A stretch of DNA of 64,000 nt from Sporobacter sp963677825 (lineage in GTDB: Bacteria > Bacillota > Clostridia > Oscillospirales > Oscillospiraceae): contig CAXXEF010000001.1 in the NCBI GenBank assembly GCA_963677825.2, positions 1,178,001 through 1,242,000 on the forward strand. The letters are read 5' to 3'. This document shows positions 54,892 to 63,705 of this stretch, piece after piece. Positions within the stretch are counted from its first letter, which is position 1; every line of letters starts with the position of its first letter. The notes beneath the pieces were generated by a model, which worked only from the letters and a program-made list of their open reading frames with translations, searched no databases and was not told the DNA's origin. Made by a program: the position numbers and the translations under genes.

Positions 54892-57165
54892 ATGAAAGTG
54901 AATAATCCTCAAGGCATGATAAAGACCCGATATCAGGATTCAACGCCGTGGTGGCCTGAAGAAAAACGGCCGCCGGCGGACGCCCCGAACGTTCTTTACA
55001 TCCTGATGGATGATACAGGCTACTCACAGGTCGGATGCTACGGCTCTCCTATCGAGACGCCAAATATCGACTCACTGGCTGGAGACGGTTTGCGTTATCG
55101 GGATTTTCACGTCAACGCCATGTGCTCGCCGACCCGCGCAAGCCTGCTTACCGGATGCAACAACCATGCGGTCGGGTTTGCCCACGTGTGCAATTTCCAC
55201 CTTGGATTTCCAAATATGGCCGGCGAGGTCGACCCGAAGTACGGCTTTATCAGCGAAACGCTGCACGACGCGGGCTACTTCACCTGCGCGCTCGGCAAGT
55301 GGCACTTGCTGAGTAAATCCCATATGACCGGCGCCGGTCCGTTTGACCAGTGGCCGTGCAACCGCGGTTTTGATAAGTTTTATGGCTTTCTCCCGTTCGG
55401 CACCAACCAGTACAGCCCCACGCTCGTACAGGGCAACGAAGTCATCGATCCGCCGAAGCTGCCTGAAGAAGGCTATCAGCTCGGCGCCGACATGATTGAT
55501 AAGGCCATCAGCTATATCGGCGATCAGAAGTCCAGCGCACCGGAAAAACCGTTTTTCTGCTATCTGGCTTTTGGCGCGATGCACGGGCCGCACCATGCGC
55601 CGCGGGAGTACATCGATCATTATAAAGGTAAATTCGACGAAGGCTGGGACGTTTACCGTGAAAAAGTCTTTGCGCGCCAAAAAGAGATGGGCCTCATTCC
55701 GCAGGACACCGTCCTGACCGAGCGCAATAAGCTCTCACCGGAGTGGGACAGCCTGACGGATCGCCAGAAGAAAGTATTTGCCCGTTACATGGAGGTTTTC
55801 GCCGGCTACCTGACGTATACGGACGAGCAAATCGGCCGCCTTCTTGATTATTTAAAAAGAATCGGCCAGTACGACAATACGATGATCGTCTTCCTGACCG
55901 ATAACGGCGCGTCTGCCGAGGGCGGACCCAACGGCTGCTATAACGAGTTTTTCCACATCCTGTCCATGAACTGGGAGGAGCTTCTCGACGACGAGCGGCT
56001 GGAGCAGCTGGGCTCCGAGGACGCCAACAGCAACTATCCGCCCGGCTGGGCCTGGGCCGGCAACACGCCGCTCAAATGGTACAAATCCTGGGTGCATGCC
56101 GGGGGCGTCAAGGTGCCCTGCATTATTTCCTACCCTAAGAAGATCCAAGACAAGGGCGGCATCCGCACGCAGTTTCATCACGTTATTGATATCAATTCAA
56201 CCGTCTTGGACGTTTGCGGCATCGAGCAGCCCGACATCGTCAAGGGGATTAAGCAGAAAGCAAAGCACGGCTTAAGCATGCGCTATACGTTTGACGACGA
56301 CGCCGCGCCGCGCCAGCGCAACGTCCAGTACTTTGAGATGTTCGGCAACCGTGGTATCTGGCGTGACGGCTGGAAGGCCGTTGCCAACCATGTCGATTCC
56401 CCCTCGTTCGAGGAAGATGTCTGGGAGCTGTACAACACGGACGTCGACTTCTCCGAGTCCAACGATCTGGCGGCCCAGTATCCGGAAAAGGTCAAGGAGC
56501 TCGTCGACCTCTGGTGGCACGAAGCTGGCGCCTACGGTGTGCTGCCGATGTTTGAAAGCCATTTCAGGACAATAGACGGGTTTAACTTTAATCATCTCGC
56601 TAAATTCCCGCCGTCGGAATATAAAACACATTACACCTACTATCCGGAGATGACACCGCACTTCACCGCACCGCGGCTGGGCAACAAATCCTTTACGATT
56701 TCAGCCTTTGTAGACTGGAAGCCCGGCGACGAAGGCGTTCTGGTCGGGGCGGGTACAAACTCCGGTGGCTATACACTCTACGTACAGGACGGCTATCTGT
56801 GCTTCCATTTCAACTATCTCCAGAATCGGGCCTATGATTTCATCTCAGACGCGCCCCTTTCCCCAGGTAAGCACACGTTAACCTTCGACTTTCTTAACAC
56901 CGGCAACAACCGCGGCGCAGGGCGCCTGCTCATTGACGGACGGGCCGTATGCGCCCCGATCGAGATTGCGACCGAGCCGCTGTTCCCTGTCGCCGGATAC
57001 TTTGCGGTAGGACGGTACGGCGAGAGCCCGATCAATCCAGCGCATAAGGGCAAAGGCTACTTCAAATACAGCGGGACGCTGGATAAGATCGCGTATAATC
57101 TCGACCGCCCGGAAGACGATATGGATCGCCTATTTGACCTGCACGTCGAACTGAAAAACGAATAG
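54892..57165 (+). CDS. Cys-type arylsulfatase-family sulfatase 2
   Basis: The 757-residue protein is a close paralogue of sulfatase 1 along its whole length. Identical runs include RDFHVNAMCSPTRASLL and SLTDRQKKVFARYMEVF. The formylglycine cysteine is C78 in C-S-P-T-R, metal aspartates D40-D41. It differs mainly around residues 100-200 (CNFHLGFPNMAGEVD; FLPFGTNQYSPTLVQ), where substrate-contacting loops are expected, so the two may accept different sulfate esters. No signal peptide. It is transcribed with or after the flavoprotein and LysR genes, opposite to sulfatase 1. Confidence 0.93.
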   Translation: MKVNNPQGMIKTRYQDSTPWWPEEKRPPADAPNVLYILMDDTGYSQVGCYGSPIETPNIDSLAGDGLRYRDFHVNAMCSPTRASLLTGCNNHAVGFAHVCNFHLGFPNMAGEVDPKYGFISETLHDAGYFTCALGKWHLLSKSHMTGAGPFDQWPCNRGFDKFYGFLPFGTNQYSPTLVQGNEVIDPPKLPEEGYQLGADMIDKAISYIGDQKSSAPEKPFFCYLAFGAMHGPHHAPREYIDHYKGKFDEGWDVYREKVFARQKEMGLIPQDTVLTERNKLSPEWDSLTDRQKKVFARYMEVFAGYLTYTDEQIGRLLDYLKRIGQYDNTMIVFLTDNGASAEGGPNGCYNEFFHILSMNWEELLDDERLEQLGSEDANSNYPPGWAWAGNTPLKWYKSWVHAGGVKVPCIISYPKKIQDKGGIRTQFHHVIDINSTVLDVCGIEQPDIVKGIKQKAKHGLSMRYTFDDDAAPRQRNVQYFEMFGNRGIWRDGWKAVANHVDSPSFEEDVWELYNTDVDFSESNDLAAQYPEKVKELVDLWWHEAGAYGVLPMFESHFRTIDGFNFNHLAKFPPSEYKTHYTYYPEMTPHFTAPRLGNKSFTISAFVDWKPGDEGVLVGAGTNSGGYTLYVQDGYLCFHFNYLQNRAYDFISDAPLSPGKHTLTFDFLNTGNNRGAGRLLIDGRAVCAPIEIATEPLFPVAGYFAVGRYGESPINPAHKGKGYFKYSGTLDKIAYNLDRPEDDMDRLFDLHVELKNE

Positions 57166-57205
57166 ACGCGCTGGACGCTGGCGTCGAGCGTAAGCAAGCA
57201 TACAA

Positions 57206-57252
57206 GAAACCGGCATCATCATTGCATTGACAATGATGATGCCGGTTTTTGT
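57206..57252. terminator. Bidirectional terminator between convergent sulfatase 2 and TauE genes
   Basis: AAACCGGCATCATCATTG and CAATGATGATGCCGGTTT form a perfect 18-bp stem with a six-base loop and A/T runs on both sides. Confidence 0.9.
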
Positions 57253-57291
57253 ATCAGGCTCGCGATTGATGGCCAGCAGCCGAAACGCCGG

Positions 57292-58077
57292 TCAGCCCGC
57301 GAAGCTGAACGCGTTATAGATATTAATCACAATAACAACGGCCATCAGTCCGATAAAAAGCTTGCCGACTGTATGCGGCTGGATCTTCTTGTTGACGCCG
57401 CGGCCGAGAATACCGCCCAGAACACCGCCCACAACCATTAGCCCCAGCACGACCAGGTCAACATTCGGAATCGTTTGTGTCACGATGGCGCTGACCAAAG
57501 ACGCCATTTGCGAAAACAGTATGATATAAAGCGAATTTTCCGCCGCTTCTTTTATGTCCATCGAGAAGAAATAGAACAAAACGATCAGGTTGACAGGCCC
57601 GCCGCCAATACCCAGGAAGGAGGACATGATTCCTAACACGACACCGATAACAATCGTGATGAAAGGATTATCAAAATCGTGTGTTTTAATCCTTTTTCTG
57701 AATAAAGTATAAATTAAGGTCGCTACGGTAATGACGATCAGGCAGACAGCCTGTATAAATCCCACCGAGTCTTTATTGAGCGCCTGATCCCATATCATCT
57801 GGAATAAGGTTTTGCCGATGACACCGCCGATAACAGCGCCGACGGCAAGCGCCGTACAAACCTTAAAGTTTATTCTTGACTCTTTCTTGATTTTTGAGCT
57901 GACGACGGAGTAAAGCGTCATCGAGAGCACCGTGCAGCCGGATAAAAAGCTGATGGATGCCACATCCAAAATCCCGAGCGCATCTAAGCTCGGTTTAATG
58001 ATGATCCCGCCGCCGACACCGCAAATAGCGCCGATTAAGGATGCAAAAATACTGACTAACAAAAATATTATGTACAT
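57292..58077 (-). CDS. TauE/SafE-family sulfite/organosulfur exporter
   Basis: The 261-residue protein has about eight membrane helices and the two repeated glycine motifs of the family (GAICGVGGGIIIKPSL near the N-terminus and SSFLGIGGGPVNLIVL in the middle). Members export sulfite, sulfoacetate or related anions. An AAAGAGG site precedes its ATG. It is the last gene of the minus-strand run DppB-DppC-DppDF-maturase-TauE. In a desulfating pathway it would remove excess sulfate or sulfite, which is inference from context. Confidence 0.88.
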   Translation of the reverse strand: MYIIFLLVSIFASLIGAICGVGGGIIIKPSLDALGILDVASISFLSGCTVLSMTLYSVVSSKIKKESRINFKVCTALAVGAVIGGVIGKTLFQMIWDQALNKDSVGFIQAVCLIVITVATLIYTLFRKRIKTHDFDNPFITIVIGVVLGIMSSFLGIGGGPVNLIVLFYFFSMDIKEAAENSLYIILFSQMASLVSAIVTQTIPNVDLVVLGLMVVGGVLGGILGRGVNKKIQPHTVGKLFIGLMAVVIVINIYNAFSFAG

Positions 58078-58387
58078 AGATTACCTCTTTAAGGGAATAG
58101 AAACCGCGGGCGCCTTCGTTGCCGACGACGCCTGCATGAAAACGCTGTATTCATCGAGAGCTAATTCGGGGTGTCCTCCGGCGGACGTTTTGCTCCGGTC
58201 ACCACGGCGCCGATTCTGTCATGCTCGTTTTTATTTCGCCTTTAAATCCAATGTTATCCGGCATACTGCCGGTCACCGGCCTGGATTTTCGTAACGAATT
58301 TTTACTATCACGCTTGTCTTCAAAGACTGGAAATTGCCGCTTCATGTTAAGCGGCGATTTCAGCAAATGCCGGTTAACCGCGGCCTG
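58078..58387 (-). other. Gap between the maturase and TauE genes
   Basis: About 310 bases without a credible gene on either strand. It contains an inverted repeat, GCCGCTT-CATGTT-AAGCGGC (58336-58355), with no T run. Possibly DNA left by a lost gene. Confidence 0.5.
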
Positions 58388-59521
58388 CTACATCCCCGGC
58401 GCAGTTTGTTTAGCGACATATTTTGCAACTTCAACCATTTTGGGAAGCGCATCGTCAAAGAACCCGTAAAAGGCTTCACAATAGTAATTGCGTTCGATGT
58501 CGCCCGATATTGTATTTTCCCTGTCGCATCGGCATCCGCCCCTGCAAAGGGCCATCCATTTGCAGTCTTTACACAGCGTTTTCACATCGCCTGACGTCGT
58601 CAGAAACTGCTTGCAGGTTTGTGATTGGTACATTCCCATCAATTCGTCGTCGGCAATGTTTCCGATGCACCATTGGTCCGTAACATAAAAATCGCACGGA
58701 TAGCAGCTGCCGTCTGCTTCAAAGACAAATTGGCACTGGCATTACCCCGTCATGCTGCACGCTTCCGGCTGCATACCCATAACCATTCGGACATAGTTGT
58801 CAAAATGCCGGATACTGCTCTCGTAGCCTGCTAAGAAGTCGCGGCTCCAGCAGTCAAACAGCTTGATAAGAAACGTTTTGAACGCCGCCGGCGTCAGCGA
58901 GTAGGAATGCGCGCCTCTTTCGGTTCCCTTCGGGTCCACGCACGGGATGAACTGAAGAAACCGGAAGTCATTTTTCTTGAAAAAATTATAGATTTTTTCG
59001 GGGTTCTTGACGCTCGCCGCCGACACAACAAAAAGTATGTTAAAGTCGACCTTGTATTTCTTAAACAAGCTGACCGTCTTCATCACTTTCTGAAACGTAC
59101 CTTTGCCGCCCGCGTCCACACGGCTGGCATCATGGATCTCACAGGGGCCGTCGAGCGACAGCCCGACTAAAAACCGGTTTTCATGCAGGAAGCGCGCCCA
59201 GTCATCGTCAATGACCAACCCGTTCGTCTGAATGCAGTTTTCAATCTCTACCGCGTTAACGTTATATTTCTTTTCAAACTCGACGACCTTCTTAAAAAAG
59301 TCGAGCCCGCAAAGCGTGGGCTCTCCGCCCTGAAAAGAAAACGTCGCTTTCCCGCTGGCAAAGGCCAGTGTTTTTTGAACGATCTGCTCGATCGTTTCTT
59401 CACTCATGAAGCCAAAATCATCGATCGTTCTGTTGTCTGCAATGGAATGATAAAAACAATAGTTGCAGCGCATATTACACTTGCTTGACGCAGGTTTGAT
59501 CAGCACACCGATCGGTGGCAA
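58388..59521 (-). pseudogene. Radical-SAM sulfatase-maturating enzyme (anSME-type) with in-frame TAA
   Basis: The likely start is TTG at 59521, six bases after AGGGAGGG, giving MPPIGVLIKPASSKCNMRCNYC, the usual anSME N-terminus; a GTG at 59557 has no site. The radical-SAM cysteines are C15, C19 and C22. FSFQGGEPTLCG and LSLDGPCEIHD are also typical. Codon 260 (58742-58744) is TAA; the same frame then continues with CQCQFVFEADGSCYPCDFY and a cysteine-rich SPASM domain to 58388. A 377-residue enzyme is thus split after residue 259. SPASM holds auxiliary FeS clusters needed for oxidising the sulfatase Cys to formylglycine. Pseudogene, sequencing error or read-through are all possible. Confidence 0.85.
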
Positions 59522-59585
59522 AGCGACGCCCTCCCTCTTAAAAATATCAGCTATCACATGGGTCTGTTGTACATTTTAACTTTCT

Positions 59586-61607
59586 TTATTCCAGAAAGCA
59601 AGCCATACTTTGACCGTTGCCGAGGTCGCGCAGCTGCGGCACTTCTTTGCGGCAGCGTTCCATGACGAACTGGCAGCGGTCGCTGAACGGACAGCCGACC
59701 GGCCGGCGCATGACGCTCGGGACCTCGCCCTTAAGCCCGACAAACTTGCGTGTACGTTCGACCTCGGGGTCGGCGATGGGCACGGCCGACAGCAGCGCCT
59801 TCGTATACGGATGCTGCGGATTGTCGCACACCTGCTCACTGTCGCCAAGCTCCATCACGCGGCCGAGATACATAACGAGAATGCGGTCACTGATGTGCTT
59901 GACGACGGCGATGTCGTGCGCGATGAAGATGTAAGCTAAACCAAGCTTCGACTGCAGCTCTTCAAGCAAGTTGATGACCTGTGCCTGGATTGAAACGTCG
60001 AGCGCGGATACCGGCTCGTCGAGGATCATCAGATCCGGATTTGGCGCCAGCGCACGCGCGATGCCAAGCCTTTGCCGCTGGCCGCCGGAAAACTCGTGCG
60101 GGAACCTGTCTTTCAGGTTATGGTCCATACCAACGAGCTCAAACAGCTCGTTAACACGTTTAAGATAGTCGTTGTGCGTCTTCATCATGCGATGAATGCG
60201 CAGCGGCTCGCCAACAATCGTGCCGGCATCCATGCGCGGATCCAACGATGAAAACGGATCCTGAAACACGACGGACAGCTTTTTACGGAACGGTGCCAGC
60301 TCCCGGTTTTTCAGATGGGTAATATCCTTGCCAAACAGATTGATCGATCCGGTGCTGGGCGTATACATGCGCAGGAGACAGCGGGCCAAGGTTGTTTTAC
60401 CGCAGCCGCTTTCGCCGACGATCCCCAGCGTCTCGCCTTTTCTGACGTTGAAGGTTATATTCTCCAGCGCGTTAAATGAGCCGACCTTGCGTTGAATCAC
60501 GCCCTTGTATATGTTAAAGCTCTTACCAAGGCCGTCTACCTGAAGGCAGATATCTCCGGGCGCGTTTTTTGGATCACGGTGCCGGTGCTCAACCTTATCG
60601 ATTTCCGTCTGCTTGGCCTGCTTTTCTGCCTGCGTCAGATGGCACGCTGCAAAATGATCCGGCGAGGACTCCGTCAGCCGTGGATTATCGAGGGTATGAC
60701 ACTTGTCCATCCGATAGCGGCAACGGTGCTGAAATGTACAAAACGGGGGACGGTCCTTCGGTAAGGGCGGCAGACCGTTAATGGGAATCAGGACACGGTC
60801 CTTCGGATCATCCAGACGCGGAATCGCCTTAAGTAAGCCGCGCGTATACGGATGCTGCGGATTCTTAAAGATCTCGTCGGCCGTGGCCGTCTCCACCACG
60901 TTGCCGGCGTACATGACATAAATACGTTGGGCGTATCGCGCCACAACACCAAGGTTATGCGTGACGATAATAACCGATATGCCCGTTTCGACCGCAAGAT
61001 CACGTATCATATCCAGCAGCTGTGCCTGCGTCGTAACGTCAAGCGCCGTTGTCGCTTCATCGGCGATCAGTATATCCGGCTGTGCCGCCAGCACCATCGC
61101 AATCATGATGCGCTGACGCATACCGCCGGAAAACTGCTGCGTGTAATGATTAAACCGCTCTTCCGGGTCGGGGATATTGACAAGCCGAAGCATTTCAATC
61201 GCCTTTTTCTTGGCCGCTTCTTTGTCTAATCCCAGATGGAGCATGATCGTTTCCTGAATCTGATCGCCGATCGTGATAACCGGATTGAGCGACGTCATCG
61301 GCTCTTGGAAGATCATGCCGATCCGTCCGCCGCGCACCTTCTGCATCTCCGTACTGGTCGGCGCGTACTCCAGGATGTTTTGGCCGTCGTCATCCAGCTC
61401 CACACTGCCGGCCGTGACGCGTCCCGAGCCGGCCAGCAGCTGGATCGTGCTCATCATGGTCACAGACTTGCCGCTGCCGGACTCGCCCACAAGGCCGATG
61501 ATCTCACCGGGCTTAATATGCAGGGAGACACCGTCCAGTATGGTGATCAGTTCCTTTTCCACCCTGAAACAGGTATAAAGGTCTCTGATTTGCAGTAAAT
61601 TACTCAT
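59586..61607 (-). CDS. Fused DppD-DppF ABC transporter ATPase
   Basis: The 673-residue protein joins two complete ATPase units. Domain 1 has Walker A GESGSGKS (41-48) and signature FSGGMRQR with a CTFQHRCRYRMDKC cysteine segment. After a linker (about 320-350), domain 2 has GESGCGKTT (398-406) and FSGGQRQRLGIARAL, ending with a second cysteine segment. The fusion is like GsiA of glutathione importers. An AGGA-containing site precedes the ATG, 15 bases after the DppC-type gene. It energises uptake for the DppB/DppC pair upstream. Confidence 0.94.
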   Translation of the reverse strand: MSNLLQIRDLYTCFRVEKELITILDGVSLHIKPGEIIGLVGESGSGKSVTMMSTIQLLAGSGRVTAGSVELDDDGQNILEYAPTSTEMQKVRGGRIGMIFQEPMTSLNPVITIGDQIQETIMLHLGLDKEAAKKKAIEMLRLVNIPDPEERFNHYTQQFSGGMRQRIMIAMVLAAQPDILIADEATTALDVTTQAQLLDMIRDLAVETGISVIIVTHNLGVVARYAQRIYVMYAGNVVETATADEIFKNPQHPYTRGLLKAIPRLDDPKDRVLIPINGLPPLPKDRPPFCTFQHRCRYRMDKCHTLDNPRLTESSPDHFAACHLTQAEKQAKQTEIDKVEHRHRDPKNAPGDICLQVDGLGKSFNIYKGVIQRKVGSFNALENITFNVRKGETLGIVGESGCGKTTLARCLLRMYTPSTGSINLFGKDITHLKNRELAPFRKKLSVVFQDPFSSLDPRMDAGTIVGEPLRIHRMMKTHNDYLKRVNELFELVGMDHNLKDRFPHEFSGGQRQRLGIARALAPNPDLMILDEPVSALDVSIQAQVINLLEELQSKLGLAYIFIAHDIAVVKHISDRILVMYLGRVMELGDSEQVCDNPQHPYTKALLSAVPIADPEVERTRKFVGLKGEVPSVMRRPVGCPFSDRCQFVMERCRKEVPQLRDLGNGQSMACFLE

Positions 61608-61622
61608 ATCATATCCTCCGGG

Positions 61623-62510
61623 TCATATTTCACCGCGCAGGCGAGGATCCATGGCATCACGAAGGCCATCTCCTAAAATGTTCAGGCAAACGACCAGCAA
61701 CGCAATAGCGACGCCCGGTGCAATGGCAAGGACGGGATCTGTCATCAGATAGTTCTTACCGTCTGAAACCATCGTACCCCAAGACGCCAGCGGAATCGTC
61801 ACGCCGACACCAATGAAGCTCAGGCCCGATTCCATCAGAATTGTCATACCGACCTGCTGCGTCATCATGACGATGATCGGTGACATAGAGTTGGGCAGAA
61901 CGTGACGAAGCATCAGGTAAAAGCTTTTGCCGCCCATAACCTGTCCCGCCTTGACATAGTCGCTTTGTTTAACGCTCAGCGCCTGCCCGCGCATCATACG
62001 AATATATCCGGGGATTGTCGAAATACCGAGAATAATCGCAAGATCGGAGATGCTTTGTCCCATGATCGCAATAAGTGCCAGTGCGATCATAATCATCGGG
62101 ATCGACATGAGCGATTCACTCAAGCGCATGATGATCGTATCGACCCAGCCGCCGAAGTAACCTGCGCATATACCGAGCATGACGCCAACAACGCAAGCGA
62201 TCGAAACGGCCAGCACGCCGATGATGAGCGATACGCGCGTGCCGTAAATAAGCCGTGTCAGTGTATCGCGGCCGAACTGATCTGTCCCCAGCCAATGCTG
62301 CCAGCTTGGATTTTGAAGCATGCTGTGCGGGTCGGTAAGGTTCGGGTCATACTTTGTTACAACGCTGGCGAATATTGCAAGCAGAATGAAAAAGAGTACG
62401 CCCACAGCCGCAACAATGACGACCTTCCGGCTGAATATTGCTTTAATCATCTTGCGTCGCTTTTCACGACGCACTTGTTTTCTGATGTTAACTTTTGTTT
62501 CGTTCATCAT
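61623..62510 (-). CDS. ABC transporter permease, DppC type (sulfatase locus)
   Basis: The start is placed at the ATG at 62510; ATGs at 62507, 62519 and 62534 are alternatives. The product of about 295 residues has a basic cytoplasmic N-terminus (KVNIRKQVRREKRRK), six membrane helices, LGTDQFGRDTLTRLIYGTRVSL and the EAA loop KAGQVMGGKSFYLMLRHVLPNSMSP. It lies ten bases after the DppB stop. It forms the channel together with the DppB-type protein. Confidence 0.92.
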   Translation of the reverse strand: MMNETKVNIRKQVRREKRRKMIKAIFSRKVVIVAAVGVLFFILLAIFASVVTKYDPNLTDPHSMLQNPSWQHWLGTDQFGRDTLTRLIYGTRVSLIIGVLAVSIACVVGVMLGICAGYFGGWVDTIIMRLSESLMSIPMIMIALALIAIMGQSISDLAIILGISTIPGYIRMMRGQALSVKQSDYVKAGQVMGGKSFYLMLRHVLPNSMSPIIVMMTQQVGMTILMESGLSFIGVGVTIPLASWGTMVSDGKNYLMTDPVLAIAPGVAIALLVVCLNILGDGLRDAMDPRLRGEI

Positions 62511-62520
62511 GTCACCCATT

Positions 62521-63486
62521 TCAATTGCCAGCATCGGCGGTCAGGCTGATGCGCGGATCTGCCGCAACATACAGAAGGTCGGTGAGAATGTACGCCATGC
62601 TGCACACAAACGCTGTAACAAGCACCAAGGCCTGGATGGTCGGTATGTCTCGCGCTTGGACGCTGCGTACAACGAGCGTGCCCATGCCGGGGATGGTGAA
62701 GACGTTTTCCACGAACATGGAGCCGCCAATCATAAAGGCCAGACGATTACCCAGAATCGTGATAATCGGCAGAAGGCCATTACGCATGATGTGTTTTGAT
62801 ATAACCTTGTTTTCAGCAAGCCCCTTGGAGCGCGCCGTACGTACATAATCCTGACGGATGACTTCCAGCATACTTGAGCGCGTTTGCCGCGTGAACACCG
62901 CAACGGCGCCGATCGCCAGACAGAACAGCGGCATTATCAGGTGCTTCAAATGCTCCCCAAGGCCGACGTTCCAGGCCCAGTCAAGACCGAACGACGGCAG
63001 CCAACCCAGCTTGAGCCCAAAGATATACATTAGACAAATCGCGATCCAGAATTGGGGCAGACAAGACGTAATATTCGCGATCAGCGTAATAGCTGTATCT
63101 GTTTTTGTGCCGCGTTTGACCGCCGTTATCACCCCGAACAGCATACCGACAGGCATACTGAGAAGCAGCGCAAGAATAGCTAAGTATAAAGTGACGGGGA
63201 TGCGCGCGGCAATGACGTCCCAAACAGGTTCGTTATACGTATAAGATGTACCGAAATCCAGATGTACCGCATCCCATACCCAAATACCAAACCGCTCAAC
63301 AACCGTTTTATCAAGATTGAGTTCATGATAAATCCGATCGTATTCTTCCGGCGTAATATTCTCTTTACCGGAAACCGCAATAACAGGGTCACCGGGCATC
63401 ATGCTGGTCAGAAAAAAGGTTGCCACTGCGACAATTACCATAACTACGATGGTCTGAAGCAGCCTCTTAATAATGTATTTTCCCAT
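62521..63486 (-). CDS. ABC transporter permease, DppB type (sulfatase locus)
   Basis: The 321-residue permease has six helices, starting MGKYIIKRLLQTIVVMVIVA, with SMMPGDPVIAVSG and the EAA loop ARSKGLAENKVISKHIMRNGLLP. Its ATG follows the stop codon of the sulfatase stub with no gap (TAA-ATG), and its ribosome-binding site (GGAG) lies inside the last codons of the stub. The stub is therefore positioned as a translated leader. No binding-protein gene is in this operon; the one at 45.5-47.1 kb is the likely partner. Confidence 0.93.
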   Translation of the reverse strand: MGKYIIKRLLQTIVVMVIVAVATFFLTSMMPGDPVIAVSGKENITPEEYDRIYHELNLDKTVVERFGIWVWDAVHLDFGTSYTYNEPVWDVIAARIPVTLYLAILALLLSMPVGMLFGVITAVKRGTKTDTAITLIANITSCLPQFWIAICLMYIFGLKLGWLPSFGLDWAWNVGLGEHLKHLIMPLFCLAIGAVAVFTRQTRSSMLEVIRQDYVRTARSKGLAENKVISKHIMRNGLLPIITILGNRLAFMIGGSMFVENVFTIPGMGTLVVRSVQARDIPTIQALVLVTAFVCSMAYILTDLLYVAADPRISLTADAGN

Positions 63487-63705
63487 TTACAGCTCCATCC
63501 GTTCCATCCGCTTTGCCGTGCGGGAGACTTTGGAATTATTAAACGATCCGTAACAGCCAGCCTCTGAATACCCCGCATCATTCAGCATATTATGTAGTGC
63601 ATTTGGCACGTCTTTCCCGGGCTTTTTGTTTTCAGGCCACCCCAGGGCTGAAAACAAAAAACACTTCTTCATACTGCCAAAATATTTGTTGTCAGAGGCA
63701 GGCAT
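63487..63705 (-). pseudogene. N-terminal stub of a third sulfatase, upstream of the DppB gene
   Basis: The 72 codons read MPASDNKYFGSMKKC... then WPENKKPGKDVPNALHNML and DAGYSEAGCYGSFNN. They align with residues 1-54 of sulfatase 1 (MPASDSNFPG; WPEDKKPGKDAPNVLYILL; DTGYSQVGCYGS). The catalytic DD pair is changed (LLDDTGY to MLNDAGY), the CxPxR motif is absent, and the frame runs into unrelated RTAKRMERMEL before stopping one base before DppB. A GGAG site remains. It is the relic of a duplicated sulfatase cut by a deletion that fused its front to the transporter operon. Confidence 0.85.

Noticed and set aside
58742..58744. TAA in the maturase as a recoded amino-acid codon
   Set aside because: Selenocysteine uses TGA and pyrrolysine TAG. 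All other genes here use TAA as a normal stop, so recoding is not supported. Read-through or sequencing error is still possible.
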